Source: Riemerella anatipestifer ATCC 11845 = DSM 15868
GTDB taxonomy: Bacteria; Bacteroidota; Bacteroidia; Flavobacteriales; Weeksellaceae
Direction of reading: 5' to 3'
Length of the DNA: 64,000 bases
NCBI RefSeq assembly: GCF_000252855.1
Contig: NC_017045.1
Span: 806,001-870,000 of the forward strand
Positions 26,379 through 36,107 of the stretch are shown here, piece after piece. The notes under the pieces are model-generated. The model worked only from the letters and a program-made list of their open reading frames with translations. It was not told the origin of the DNA and ran no database searches. Each line of letters starts with the position of its first letter. The first letter of the stretch is position 1. The translations under genes and the position numbers were made by a program.

Positions 26379-29300
26379 CTAGTTAAGAAATATCTGATAC
26401 TTATTATACTCCTGAATTTTATACAAAAGCTCCGCACTTATATTGATTTTCCTCTGTATTGACGGTAGCTCTAGCTTCGTTTCATCATTAGGGTTTTTAA
26501 GATAAAAACTTAACTTATGTTCTCCTTGATGAGAGAGTAAATCGTTTTGGAAGAATTCAATATCTGCTCTTCTAATATCAGTAATATCCGCCACAATGGA
26601 TAGTGATTTTGCATATTTTTCAAAAGCGTCCTTAAGGTCTATCACTTCATTTATATTCACAAAAACCCTACCGTCTTTGGAAATTACCATTTTTATCTTA
26701 ATAATCACAAACCTTTGTAAAGCCAATTTTTCCCTAAGACGCATATAATCTCTATCGCCTAAACGGAAACCATACGACCCACTATAATCTTCCAAAGTTA
26801 AAAATGCAATTTTCTCGCCACTATTTTTACCATCTCTTATGGTATATTCTGTAATTAGCCCTGCCACGGTATATTCTTTAGCAGCATCATTAATTTTCCT
26901 TAACTCTTTCCAAGCCTCTTTCTCAGAGAATAAATTAGGATTGATACCACTCGCAATACTGTCTTTAAAGGCTTCCACTTCATCTAAATTTAAAAAATTA
27001 AAACTGCCTTTAGGTTCTACATTTTTAACTTCCTCCTCTATTATTTCGCCATCTTCACCTTCTACCAAATCTAAATCTACCGCTAAATCTGGCTCATCTT
27101 CTGTATCTTCTATTAAAACAGATTCTTTCGGGATAGATTGCAACTCTTCTAAGATTTCATCTTTTTGAGATAAAACCTCTTTTTTACTCAACTCACCTTG
27201 TATAAAGCGAAACTGATATTTATACTCATCTAAAGGATGAGCCGATAGATAGAACCCAATAATTTCTTTCTCCTTATTGAGTTTATGCATATTTTGCCAC
27301 TCCATAGCTGGTGCTATTTTAGGCTGTTCTATTTGTATTTCCTCTGCGAAATCTGCAAAAAGAGAGTTTTCCACCTCATTTTTGCTTTCTTGGAAACTTT
27401 GTCCGTATCTAATAAGCTTCTCTATATTGGTTTTGCCAGAATTATCAATATCAAAATATTGTGCTCTATGGTAAGTATCTACCTCATCAAACGCTCCTGC
27501 CATTACCAAACTCTCCACCACTCTTTTATTCACTTGTGACGGTGTTACTCTTTCAAAGAAGTCATAGATATTTTTAAATTTTCCTTTCGCTCTTTCTTGG
27601 CTAATCGCTTCACTAGGACCTTCACCAATTCCCTTTATCGCTCCTAAACCAAACCTTATCTGCCCTTTATCATTCACCGAAAACTTATACTGACTTTCAT
27701 TAACATCTGGTCCTAAAACATCTACGCCCATAGCTCTACAATCCTCCATAAACATTGTGATTTGTGCCGTGTTGTTAATGTTATTACTCATCACACTCGC
27801 CATATACTCGGCTGGATAATTTGCCTTTAAAAACGCCGTTTGATAAGCAATAAGTGCATAACAAGTAGAGTGAGATTTGTTAAATGCATATTCCGCAAAC
27901 GCCTTCCAATCGTTCCAGATTTTATTAAGTTTTTCTTCGTCTAGATTATTCTTTTTACCACCTTCTATAAATTTAGGATACATCTTATTAAGAACATCTA
28001 TCTGCTTTTTCCCCATAGCCTTCCTCAATGTATCTGCTTCACCTTTAGTAAAGTTTGCCAATTTTTGAGACAAAAGCATTACCTGCTCCTGATAAACAGT
28101 AATTCCGTAAGTTTCTTTAAGGTATTCTTCGGTCTCTGGGAGGTCGTAAATAATTTCTTCAACCCCGTGTTTACGATTGATAAAGTTAGGAATATACTTA
28201 ATTGGACCTGGACGATACAAGGCATTCATCGCAATTAAATCCGCAAAAACGGTAGGCTTTAATTCCCTCATATATTTTTGCATACCAGGACTTTCGTATT
28301 GGAAAATCCCTATGGTTCTTCCCTCTTTAAAAAGTTGATAAGTCTTAGCATCATCTAAAGAAATTTCATCTGGATTGATGTCTATACCGTGCCTTTCTTT
28401 TACGAGTTTAAGCGCATCTTTAATAATGGTTAAAGTCCTCAACCCTAAAAAGTCCATTTTTAAAAGCCCCGCACTTTCTGCCACCGAGTTATCAAACTGA
28501 GAGACCAAAATATCGGCATCTTTAGCCGCTATCGAGATAGGCACCAAATTAGAAATATCTTCAGGTGTAATAATCACCCCACAGGCATGGATTCCCGTAT
28601 TTCTAATACAACCTTCCATTTTTTTTGCCGAATCCAACACAGGGAAACGCTGGTCGTTAGGATTATCTAAAACTGCTTTCATTTCATCAACCAAAACTTT
28701 ATCTTCATCTTTAAGTTTATCGTATTTAGACAAAGCCTTAGCAATGTTCATTCCTGGGACAGAAGGTACAAGTTTCGCAATATTATTGGTTTCTGGAATA
28801 GGCACATCTAGCACCCTACCCGCATCTTTAATCGCCGATTTACCTCCCAAAACGGAGTAAGTAATAATCTGTGCTACATTAGATTTACCGTATTTATCAA
28901 TAACCCATTTAATGATTCTGTCCCGTCCTTCATCATCAAAATCAATATCAATATCGGGCATTGAAATTCTTTCAGGATTTAAAAAACGCTCAAAAAGGAG
29001 GTCATATTTTATAGGGTCTACATTGGTAATCCCAATACAATAAGCCACCGCCGAACCTGCCGCCGAACCCCTACCAGGACCTACCCATACCCCCATCTTT
29101 CTAGCTTCGTTACAAAAATCTTGAACAATCAAGAAATATCCTGGGTAGCCTGTATTAGCAATAATTTCTAGCTCAAAGTCTAACCTTTCTCTTATATCAT
29201 CCGTAATTTCATCATAACGCTTCTTCGCTCCTTCATAAGTAAGATGTCGCAGGTATGCATTTTCTCCTCTTTTGCCACCGTCTTTCAAATCTTCCTCAGA

Positions 29301-31031
29301 TTGAAACTCTTCTGGAATATCAAATTTAGGCAATAAGACATCTCTCTTTAGAGTATAAGGTTCAAATTTTGACAACAGCTCTGTATAAGCCTCAAAAGCG
29401 TCTGGATACTGCCTAAAGCACTGCTTGAGTTCCTCCGCATCTTTGATATAAAACTCTTGAGACCTCAATCCTTTTCTCTTGCCAAAGCCTTTTCCTACTG
29501 GTGTGGACAGCTTTTCGCCATCTTTGATACAACTTACAATATCTTGAATGTTAGCATCAGATTTATCGGTATAAAAAGTTTCATTTTGGGCTAAAATTTT
29601 CACATTGTATCTATCCGCAAAATCTAACAAAACTTCATTCAAATGCTCCTCTTCTTGCAAACCGTGATTTTGAAGCTGAACATAAAAATCCTCACCGAAA
29701 GTTTCCTTCCACCACTTAAATCGTTCTTCTCCTTTTTGCTCTCCGAAATTTAAAATAGCATCTGGAATATCTCCATAAATACCCGATGTTACCGCAATAA
29801 CATCGTCTTTATACTGTGCCACCATTTCCCTAGACACCCTAGGTACACCAAAATAAAAACCATTAACATATCCTAAACTGGACAGCTTCGCTAAGTTTTT
29901 ATAACCATTGAAGTTTTTAGCGAGAAGCACAACATTAGTTCTTCTGTCAGGGTCGTCTTTAGTAAATTGTTTTTGCTCTGGACGGTCAGAAATATAGAAT
30001 TCGCAGCCCAATACTGCCATAAGTTCTTTAGATTCTGGAGCATTTTCATTGAAATCTGCACCCTCTTCTTCCGCTTTTTGTTTATTAGCTAAATATTCTT
30101 GATGGGCTTTTTTAACACCAGAATTGTATTTTTCTACATCAGAAACGAATTTGAAAGCCCCCATCATATTACCCAAATCCACCATACCAACAGCAGGAAA
30201 CTGATTACTTTTAGCCTTATCAATCAAATCTCCTATGGAAGTGGTAGACTGTAAAGATGAAAAGATACTATGATTATGAAAATTGAAATAATCACCGAGT
30301 TCAATCTCACTAATATCGCCAAAATCGGTTCTTTTTTTCTTTTTATTAAAATCCTCTACTTGCCTCCTGATAACAATCGCAAACGGACGAATAGGACTCG
30401 GGTGGTTTTCTTGATAAACCTTAAGCTGCTCTTCCGAAATTTTAAGCGTTTCCGCAGGAATAATCCCAACACGCATCATTTCAAAAAAGACTTGCGCCGT
30501 GGCATTTACATCGGCAGCAGCATTGTGAGCTTCATCAAATTTTTCACCATAGAGTTTTTCGTAAAGTTCTTCCAATTTAGGCGGTTTATACTTTCCATTC
30601 CTACCTCCTCCAAGCTGACAGTAGTCTGTCCCAAGTGCCATAGTATCGGCAGACGGAATTTTTTCTAACACATTTTCTATGGACTTTCTATAAAATTCCG
30701 CCCCCACAATATTATAATCAAACTCAATATTGTGTCCAGCGACTATTTTTGTTTTTTTAAGAACCTCTTTAAATTCTTCTAAAATTTCCACCAAATCTCG
30801 TCCCTGCTCGTGAGCCATTTTAGTAGAAATCCCATGTATCCTAGTAGCATTGAACGGAATATCATAACCCTCGGGCTTGATGATATAATCTTGATTTTCC
30901 ACTAAATTACCCTCTTCATCGTGCAACTGCCAAGCAATCTGCACCATTCTCGGCCAGTTATCCGAATCTGATAATGGAGCATTAAAATTCTTTGGCAATC
31001 CCGTAGTTTCCGTGTCAAAAATAAGATACAT
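26379..31031 (-). CDS. dnaE: DNA polymerase III alpha with fused proofreading exonuclease
   Basis: Main replicative polymerase, 1550 residues. Residues 1 to about 195 form a DnaQ-type exonuclease with a complete DEDDh site: Asp6 and Glu8 (FDTETTG), Asp105 (HNIEFDYN), His169 and Asp174 (HNAAADVNA). From about 245 comes the PHP domain: HxH is kept (252-254) but the next motif reads VDL (284-286) where metal-binding PHP domains have TDH. The palm follows with catalytic Asp693 and Asp695 in PDIDIDF and a third Asp in KMDFLGLRTL, preceded by the GPGRGSAAGS motif. The C-terminal part includes an OB fold (YTVAGLITEYTIRDGKNSGE). Such fusions combine polymerase and proofreader in one chain, so a separate DnaQ epsilon may not be needed. 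Single-gene transcript. Confidence 0.95.
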   Translation of the reverse strand: MYLIFDTETTGLPKNFNAPLSDSDNWPRMVQIAWQLHDEEGNLVENQDYIIKPEGYDIPFNATRIHGISTKMAHEQGRDLVEILEEFKEVLKKTKIVAGHNIEFDYNIVGAEFYRKSIENVLEKIPSADTMALGTDYCQLGGGRNGKYKPPKLEELYEKLYGEKFDEAHNAAADVNATAQVFFEMMRVGIIPAETLKISEEQLKVYQENHPSPIRPFAIVIRRQVEDFNKKKKRTDFGDISEIELGDYFNFHNHSIFSSLQSTTSIGDLIDKAKSNQFPAVGMVDLGNMMGAFKFVSDVEKYNSGVKKAHQEYLANKQKAEEEGADFNENAPESKELMAVLGCEFYISDRPEQKQFTKDDPDRRTNVVLLAKNFNGYKNLAKLSSLGYVNGFYFGVPRVSREMVAQYKDDVIAVTSGIYGDIPDAILNFGEQKGEERFKWWKETFGEDFYVQLQNHGLQEEEHLNEVLLDFADRYNVKILAQNETFYTDKSDANIQDIVSCIKDGEKLSTPVGKGFGKRKGLRSQEFYIKDAEELKQCFRQYPDAFEAYTELLSKFEPYTLKRDVLLPKFDIPEEFQSEEDLKDGGKRGENAYLRHLTYEGAKKRYDEITDDIRERLDFELEIIANTGYPGYFLIVQDFCNEARKMGVWVGPGRGSAAGSAVAYCIGITNVDPIKYDLLFERFLNPERISMPDIDIDFDDEGRDRIIKWVIDKYGKSNVAQIITYSVLGGKSAIKDAGRVLDVPIPETNNIAKLVPSVPGMNIAKALSKYDKLKDEDKVLVDEMKAVLDNPNDQRFPVLDSAKKMEGCIRNTGIHACGVIITPEDISNLVPISIAAKDADILVSQFDNSVAESAGLLKMDFLGLRTLTIIKDALKLVKERHGIDINPDEISLDDAKTYQLFKEGRTIGIFQYESPGMQKYMRELKPTVFADLIAMNALYRPGPIKYIPNFINRKHGVEEIIYDLPETEEYLKETYGITVYQEQVMLLSQKLANFTKGEADTLRKAMGKKQIDVLNKMYPKFIEGGKKNNLDEEKLNKIWNDWKAFAEYAFNKSHSTCYALIAYQTAFLKANYPAEYMASVMSNNINNTAQITMFMEDCRAMGVDVLGPDVNESQYKFSVNDKGQIRFGLGAIKGIGEGPSEAISQERAKGKFKNIYDFFERVTPSQVNKRVVESLVMAGAFDEVDTYHRAQYFDIDNSGKTNIEKLIRYGQSFQESKNEVENSLFADFAEEIQIEQPKIAPAMEWQNMHKLNKEKEIIGFYLSAHPLDEYKYQFRFIQGELSKKEVLSQKDEILEELQSIPKESVLIEDTEDEPDLAVDLDLVEGEDGEIIEEEVKNVEPKGSFNFLNLDEVEAFKDSIASGINPNLFSEKEAWKELRKINDAAKEYTVAGLITEYTIRDGKNSGEKIAFLTLEDYSGSYGFRLGDRDYMRLREKLALQRFVIIKIKMVISKDGRVFVNINEVIDLKDAFEKYAKSLSIVADITDIRRADIEFFQNDLLSHQGEHKLSFYLKNPNDETKLELPSIQRKINISAELLYKIQEYNKYQIFLN

Positions 31032-31142
31032 ACGCCTTTGATTTTAGAGCGTAAAAATAGAGAAAATAAAATAAAAATAAAGTACAGAAATAGGTCTAAA
31101 AAAGGATTTTAAAAACTAAAAAGACTCTACTTCAAATACTTC

Positions 31143-31173
31143 TTGTGCGATACAAAAAAAAATACTAAATTTG
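31143..31173 (+). promoter_or_regulatory. Promoter of rpsO
   Basis: TTG (31143-31145), exactly 20 bases, TAAATTTG (31166-31173), 36 bases before the ATG. Confidence 0.75.
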
Positions 31174-31209
31174 CAGCCTCATACATAATAATCATTAAAT
31201 AATATTGGA

Positions 31210-31479
31210 ATGTATTTAACTAAAGAAAAAAAGGCAGAAATCTTCGCAAAGCACGGAAAATCTGCGCAGGACACAGGTAGTGCAGAAGGGCAAATCGCTC
31301 TTTTCACTTACAGAATTAACCACCTATCTCAGCACTTAAAGTCTAATCACAAAGACTTCGCTACTGAGAAATCACTTGTTAAAATGGTAGGTAAAAGAAA
31401 GAGATTATTAGATTATCTTAAAAACAAAGATATCGAAAGATATAGAGCAATTATTGCTGAACTAGGATTAAGAAAATAA
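31210..31479 (+). CDS. rpsO: 30S ribosomal protein S15
   Basis: Small-subunit protein that binds the 16S rRNA central domain and helps form bridge B4. It has 89 residues, the same length as E. coli S15, with the conserved DTGSAEGQIALFTYRINHLSQHL and VGKRKRLLDYLKNKD helices. In many bacteria S15 represses its own mRNA; no obvious folded leader is seen in the 36-base 5' region here. A terminator separates it from pnp, in the classic rpsO-pnp order. Confidence 0.98.
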   Translation: MYLTKEKKAEIFAKHGKSAQDTGSAEGQIALFTYRINHLSQHLKSNHKDFATEKSLVKMVGKRKRLLDYLKNKDIERYRAIIAELGLRK

Positions 31480-31499
31480 TCAGTCCAAAAAGACATCAG

Positions 31500-31531
31500 A
31501 AGCAACTCTTATTTGAGTTGCTTTTGTTTTT
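31500..31531 (+). terminator. Terminator after rpsO
   Basis: AAGCAACTC / GAGTTGCTT hairpin with a six-base loop followed by a T-rich tail. Confidence 0.82.
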
Positions 31532-31582
31532 AGTATAACTAAAGTTCTAAGAACTTGTAATATTAGTCTGTAAAAAAAGTAT

Positions 31583-31590
31583 TAACTTTG
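31583..31590 (+). promoter_or_regulatory. -7 promoter element of pnp
   Basis: TAACTTTG; a TTG occurs at 31555-31557, 25 bases upstream. The resulting leader of about 95 bases is the longest seen in this window, and could hold the autoregulatory site known for pnp mRNAs, though I see no clear stem. Confidence 0.5.
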
Positions 31591-31690
31591 CAAACAGGAC
31601 ATTTAAAAGAATATTAACCATATCTGCCTAAAGAAGTAACGCAGATAAACATTGGAGACAACGCTCCAATACATTAACATTTTAATTTTT

Positions 31691-33826
31691 ATGAATGCAC
31701 CACAAGCAATCACCGAAACCATTCTGCTGAAAGACGGCAGAGAAATCACTATTGAAACAGGTAAATTAGCTAAACAAGCTGATGGAGCCGTAGTTGTAAA
31801 AATGGGAGGCACTATGCTACTAGCGACGGTAGTAGCCGCTAAGGAAGCTAATCCTGGCGTAGATTTCTTGCCTCTTACTGTAGATTACAGAGAAAAATTT
31901 GGAGCAGCAGGAAGAATCCCTGGTAACTTTTTCAGAAGAGAAGCTAAACCTTCTGATGATGAAGTTCTTACAATGCGTCTAGTGGACAGAGTTATCAGAC
32001 CATTATTCCCTAGCGATTTCCATGCGGAGGTTCAAGTAATGATTTCTCTTATCTCTTACGACGAAAAAGTAATGCCAGACTCATTAGCTGGTCTTGCTGC
32101 ATCAGCCGCTATTGCGATTACAGATATTCCTTTCAACGGACCATTTTCGGAAGTTAGAGTCATCAAAAAAGACGGCGTTCTTAGCATCAATCCTAGCTGG
32201 GAAACTTTACAAAGTGGCGTGGAACTAGATATTATGGTAGGAGCTACTAAAGACTCTATCGTAATGGTAGAAGGTGAGATGGACGAAATTACCGAGCAGG
32301 AAATGCTAGAAGCTATTACTTTTGCTCATCAAGAAATTAAAACACAAGTAGAAGCTCAAGAAAGATTGGCTCAAAAAGTGGGCAAAGCCTTCCCAAAAAG
32401 AGAATATTGCCACGAAACCCACGATGAAGAATTAAAAAAACAAATCTGGGATTACGCTTACCAAAAGTATTACGACATTGCTAAAAACCCTAGTGCAAAA
32501 GAAGAAAGAGGAGAGAAATTCTCCGCAGTAGTAGAGGAATTTTTAGCACAATATACAGAAGAAGAATTAGAAGAAAAAGCAGATTTAGCTAAAGTTTACT
32601 TCCACGATGTACAAAAAGAAGCTGTACGCCAACTTATCTTAAACGAGAACATACGTTTAGATGGAAGAAACAACCAACAAATTCGTCCTATTTGGAGTGA
32701 AGTAGATTATCTTCCTGCCGCACACGGTTCTTCTGTATTTACTAGAGGCGAAACTCAATCGCTTACTACGGTTACTTTAGGCTCTCTTATGGACGCTAAC
32801 AGAATTGACAGCGTTATCACTCAACACGACGAAAGATTTTATCTACACTATAACTTCCCACCATTTTCAACAGGTGAAGCTAGACCACTTAGAGGTACTT
32901 CCAGAAGAGAAGTTGGACACGGTAACTTAGCTCAAAGAGCTTTAAAAGTGATGATTCCGGAAGAAACACCATATACTATTCGTATTGTTTCAGACATTTT
33001 AGAATCTAATGGTTCGTCTTCTATGGCTACGGTATGTGCTGGTACACTAGCTCTTATGGACGCAGGTATCCCGATGAGAAAACCTGTTTCTGGTATCGCT
33101 ATGGGACTTATTACCGATAAAGAGTCTGGAAAATGGACGGTATTATCTGACATCTTAGGCGACGAAGACCATCTAGGAGATATGGACTTTAAAGTAACTG
33201 GTACAGAAAACGGTATTACTGCTTGCCAAATGGACATTAAAATCCAAGGGCTTACGATGGATATTATGGAGCAAGCTCTAATGCAAGCTAAAAACGGAAG
33301 ACTTCATATCCTTGGAGAAATGCTTAAAACAATTTCTGAACCTAGAGCAGATGTTAAACCTCACGCACCTAAGATGGTAATGATGGAAATCCCTAAAGAC
33401 TTCATTGGTGCTGTAATAGGACCTGGTGGTAAGGTAATCCAGCAGATGCAAAAAGAAACAGGCACTGTAATTACCATAGAGGAAAAGGGTGAAATAGGCT
33501 ACATAGAAATATCTGGAACTGATAGAGAAAAGATAAATGCAGCTATCGCTCAAATCAACGAAATCACTTTCATTCCAATAGTTGGAGAAGTTTACCAGGG
33601 TAAAGTAGTAAAAGTGATGGATTTTGGTGCTTTCGTTCAGCTAGCTAAAGGTACAGAGGGACTTTTACACATTTCGGAGATTGATTGGAAGAGAACCGAC
33701 AAAGTACCTTACAAAGAAGGAGATATTGTAGAAGTGAAATTTATGGGATACGATGACCGTAAGAAAATGAAACTTTCTAGAAAAGTACTCCTCCCAAAAC
33801 CTCCAAGAGAAGAGAAATCTAAATAA
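31691..33826 (+). CDS. pnp: Polyribonucleotide nucleotidyltransferase (PNPase)
   Basis: 3'-to-5' phosphorolytic exoribonuclease of mRNA turnover. I start at ATG 31691 ([19 protein letters not shown]), the family-like start; an upstream start would add 13 unrelated residues. The 711 residues hold two RNase PH domains ([10 protein letters not shown] and [10 protein letters not shown] in the first; [39 protein letters not shown] in the second), the KH domain ([16 protein letters not shown]) and the S1 domain ([30 protein letters not shown]). It follows rpsO, as in most bacteria. Confidence 0.97.
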   Translation: MNAPQAITETILLKDGREITIETGKLAKQADGAVVVKMGGTMLLATVVAAKEANPGVDFLPLTVDYREKFGAAGRIPGNFFRREAKPSDDEVLTMRLVDRVIRPLFPSDFHAEVQVMISLISYDEKVMPDSLAGLAASAAIAITDIPFNGPFSEVRVIKKDGVLSINPSWETLQSGVELDIMVGATKDSIVMVEGEMDEITEQEMLEAITFAHQEIKTQVEAQERLAQKVGKAFPKREYCHETHDEELKKQIWDYAYQKYYDIAKNPSAKEERGEKFSAVVEEFLAQYTEEELEEKADLAKVYFHDVQKEAVRQLILNENIRLDGRNNQQIRPIWSEVDYLPAAHGSSVFTRGETQSLTTVTLGSLMDANRIDSVITQHDERFYLHYNFPPFSTGEARPLRGTSRREVGHGNLAQRALKVMIPEETPYTIRIVSDILESNGSSSMATVCAGTLALMDAGIPMRKPVSGIAMGLITDKESGKWTVLSDILGDEDHLGDMDFKVTGTENGITACQMDIKIQGLTMDIMEQALMQAKNGRLHILGEMLKTISEPRADVKPHAPKMVMMEIPKDFIGAVIGPGGKVIQQMQKETGTVITIEEKGEIGYIEISGTDREKINAAIAQINEITFIPIVGEVYQGKVVKVMDFGAFVQLAKGTEGLLHISEIDWKRTDKVPYKEGDIVEVKFMGYDDRKKMKLSRKVLLPKPPREEKSK

Positions 33827-33836
33827 AAATACATCT

Positions 33837-33867
33837 AAAAAACGGTTGCTCTAGGGCAGCCGTTTTT
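33837..33867 (+). terminator. Terminator after pnp
   Basis: AACGGTTGC / GCAGCCGTT stem with one G-T pair, six-base loop, T-run. Confidence 0.82.
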
Positions 33868-33933
33868 CGTTTAAAAAAGGCTATTTTAAGAGTATTTTAA
33901 CCACATAAAATAAAAACTCTAATTCTATAAGTG

Positions 33934-33941
33934 TATATTTG
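33934..33941 (+). promoter_or_regulatory. -7 promoter element of the NdpA-like gene
   Basis: TATATTTG, 18 bases before the ATG; no TTG at the standard distance. Confidence 0.5.
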
Positions 33942-33959
33942 CATTAAAAATTAGAGCGA

Positions 33960-34976
33960 ATGTTTTCAAAAATTATTGTTCATAAAGTAGGAAATAAAAT
34001 CAATCAGGAAAATCTGTTTTTATCTTCGCAATGTTTGGAGCTAGAAGATGATATGAAAGAGCAATTAGAAGAGTTTTTTTTAAAGGCTTTTAAATCCGAA
34101 GAGCAATTTCAGTTTTATAGTGATACTTATCTTTCTAACAACCCGGTATACAGTTCTATTTCGGAAATTTTTGAAGACCCTGCAAAATTTCAGTGGGAAT
34201 CCGAAAATATAGCAAAACACCTCTACGAAATTACTGAAAACCCTCGTGTACAAAGTGGCGAACTCTTTATTGTTTATTTTGAAGGCGAAGAAACCGATGC
34301 AGGAAAAATAGACTCCATAGGGATTTTTAAAACAGAACGAAAAGAGCCTTTCCTTAAAATAAATGCTAACGAAGACGATGACTACCTCATTGAAAAAGAC
34401 TACGGCATCGGACTTTCTAAACTAGACAAAGGAGCTATTATCTACAACAATAATAAAGAATTAGGCTATGTAGTTTCTGTAGTGGATAACAACAAAAATG
34501 GAGATTTGTACTATTGGTTTGAAGATTTTTTAAAGGTAAGACAAAGAGAAGACGACTATTTTCACACTCAAGAAACGCTTTCCGTCTACAAAGATTACAT
34601 TACCAAACAACTGCCTCAAGAGTTTGAAGTAACTAAAGCAGACCAAGCCGATTTCCTTAACAAATCCATCAATTTCTTTAAAGAAAAGGAGCAATTTGAT
34701 TTTGAAGAATTCAGTCAAGAAGTATTGCAAGACGAAAACATTGTGGAGAGTTTCATCAACTTTAAAACCGACTATGAGCAAGACACCCAAATGTCTATTT
34801 CCGAAGCCTTCCCTATCAACCCTACCGCTGTAAAAAAACAACAAAGACACTTTAAAAGCGTGATAAAATTAGATAAAAATTTCCATATCTATGTACACGG
34901 CGACCGTAAAATGATAGAAACAGGGCAAGATGAAAAAGGAAAATTCTACCGCCTTTACTTTGAGGAAGAACAATAA
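33960..34976 (+). CDS. NdpA/YejK-like nucleoid-associated protein
   Basis: Protein of 338 residues whose opening (SKIIVHKVGNKINQENLFLS) and overall layout match the 37-kDa nucleoid-associated protein family (NdpA, YejK in E. coli), acidic proteins found with the nucleoid and of poorly known role. The chain is rich in Glu and Asp, as in that family, with conserved-looking segments such as LFIVYFEGEETDAGKIDSIGIFKTE and FLNKSINFFKE. No nuclease or helicase motif is visible. It is a single-gene transcript with its own promoter. Some family members lie in defence islands, but here the neighbours are housekeeping genes. Confidence 0.8.
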   Translation: MFSKIIVHKVGNKINQENLFLSSQCLELEDDMKEQLEEFFLKAFKSEEQFQFYSDTYLSNNPVYSSISEIFEDPAKFQWESENIAKHLYEITENPRVQSGELFIVYFEGEETDAGKIDSIGIFKTERKEPFLKINANEDDDYLIEKDYGIGLSKLDKGAIIYNNNKELGYVVSVVDNNKNGDLYYWFEDFLKVRQREDDYFHTQETLSVYKDYITKQLPQEFEVTKADQADFLNKSINFFKEKEQFDFEEFSQEVLQDENIVESFINFKTDYEQDTQMSISEAFPINPTAVKKQQRHFKSVIKLDKNFHIYVHGDRKMIETGQDEKGKFYRLYFEEEQ

Positions 34977-34989
34977 GCCTCTTTATTTT

Positions 34990-35020
34990 TTGGCTATAAA
35001 AACTAATAGTTGTAAATTTG
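34990..35020 (+). promoter_or_regulatory. Promoter of mdh
   Basis: TTG (34990-34992), exactly 20 bases, TAAATTTG (35013-35020), 45 bases before the ATG. Confidence 0.75.
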
Positions 35021-35065
35021 GGAACTCTCAAAAAGAACAAATTATAAATCAAAAATAAAAATATT

Positions 35066-35992
35066 ATGAAAGTTACCGTAGTAGGAGCAGGAGCTGTAGG
35101 AGCTAGCTGTGCTGAGTATATCGCAATGAAAAACTTCTGTTCAGAAGTTGTATTAGTGGACATCAAAGAAGGTTTTGCAGAGGGTAAAGCAATGGATTTG
35201 ATGCAGACCGCATCACTTAATGGTTTTGATACTAAAATTACAGGCTCTACTTCTGATTATTCTAAAACAGCAGGGTCTCAAGTGGCTGTAATCACTTCTG
35301 GTATTCCTAGAAAGCCAGGTATGACGAGAGAGGAGCTTATCGGCATCAATGCTGGTATCGTTAAAGAAGTTACAGAAAACTTAATTAAGCACTCTCCTAA
35401 TGTAATTATTATCGTAGTATCTAACCCTATGGATACTATGGCTTACCTTGTTCACAAAACTTCTGGTCTTCCTAAAGAGAGAATCATCGGTATGGGTGGT
35501 GCTTTGGATAGTGCTAGATTCAAATACAGATTGGCAGAAGCCCTAGAATGCCCTATCTCTGATGTAGATGGTATGGTTATCGCAGCTCACTCTGACACAG
35601 GTATGCTTCCTCTAATGAGCAAAGCTACAAGAAACGGAGTACCTGTTTCTGAATTCTTAAGCGAAGAAAAACAAAACTATGTAGTAGAAGAAACTAAAGT
35701 AGGTGGTGCTACCCTTACTAAATTATTAGGAACTTCCGCTTGGTATGCACCAGGAGCGGCAGTATCTACTATCGTTCAAGCTATTGCTTGCGACCAGAAA
35801 AAAATGATTCCGTGTTCTGTAATGCTTAACGGAGAATACGAACAAAACGACATCTGCCTAGGTGTACCTGTAATTATTGGTAAAAACGGTATTGAAAAAA
35901 TCGTAGAAGTATCTTTAACAGATGCTGAAAAAGAAAAATTCGCTACTGCGGCTAATGCAGTAAGAGAAATCAATGGTGATTTAAAATTCTAA
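35066..35992 (+). CDS. mdh: Malate dehydrogenase, LDH-like type
   Basis: TCA-cycle enzyme oxidising malate to oxaloacetate with NAD. The 308 residues carry the Rossmann motif VGAGAVGASCA, the NAD-selective Asp at the end of the second strand (VLVDIKEG), the substrate loop with the arginines of IPRKPGMTREEL, the LDSARFKYRLA motif with its catalytic Asp and Arg, and the catalytic His in AAHSDTGMLPL. The Arg pair in the mobile loop favours malate over lactate. It belongs to the LDH-like MDH branch usual in Bacteroidota rather than the E. coli type. Confidence 0.95.
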   Translation: MKVTVVGAGAVGASCAEYIAMKNFCSEVVLVDIKEGFAEGKAMDLMQTASLNGFDTKITGSTSDYSKTAGSQVAVITSGIPRKPGMTREELIGINAGIVKEVTENLIKHSPNVIIIVVSNPMDTMAYLVHKTSGLPKERIIGMGGALDSARFKYRLAEALECPISDVDGMVIAAHSDTGMLPLMSKATRNGVPVSEFLSEEKQNYVVEETKVGGATLTKLLGTSAWYAPGAAVSTIVQAIACDQKKMIPCSVMLNGEYEQNDICLGVPVIIGKNGIEKIVEVSLTDAEKEKFATAANAVREINGDLKF

Positions 35993-36015
35993 ATTCCATA
36001 ATATAAATTTTCTTG

Positions 36016-36060
36016 ATATAAGGATTGAAGTTCTAGTAATTTCAATCCTTATATTTTTTG
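36016..36060 (+). terminator. Terminator after mdh
   Basis: GATATAAGGATTGAA pairs with TTTCAATCCTTATATT, loop about ten bases, then a T-run. Its last T-G bases also supply the TTG of the recQ promoter. Confidence 0.82.
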
Positions 36061-36088
36061 TAAGAGTAGGTATTTTAGCGTAATTTTG
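36058..36088 (+). promoter_or_regulatory. Promoter of recQ-fmt
   Basis: TTG (36058-36060), exactly 20 bases, TAATTTTG (36081-36088), 19 bases before the recQ ATG. The -33 element overlaps the end of the mdh terminator. Confidence 0.68.
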
Positions 36089-36107
36089 AGGCAGAATAGA
36101 TTACACA

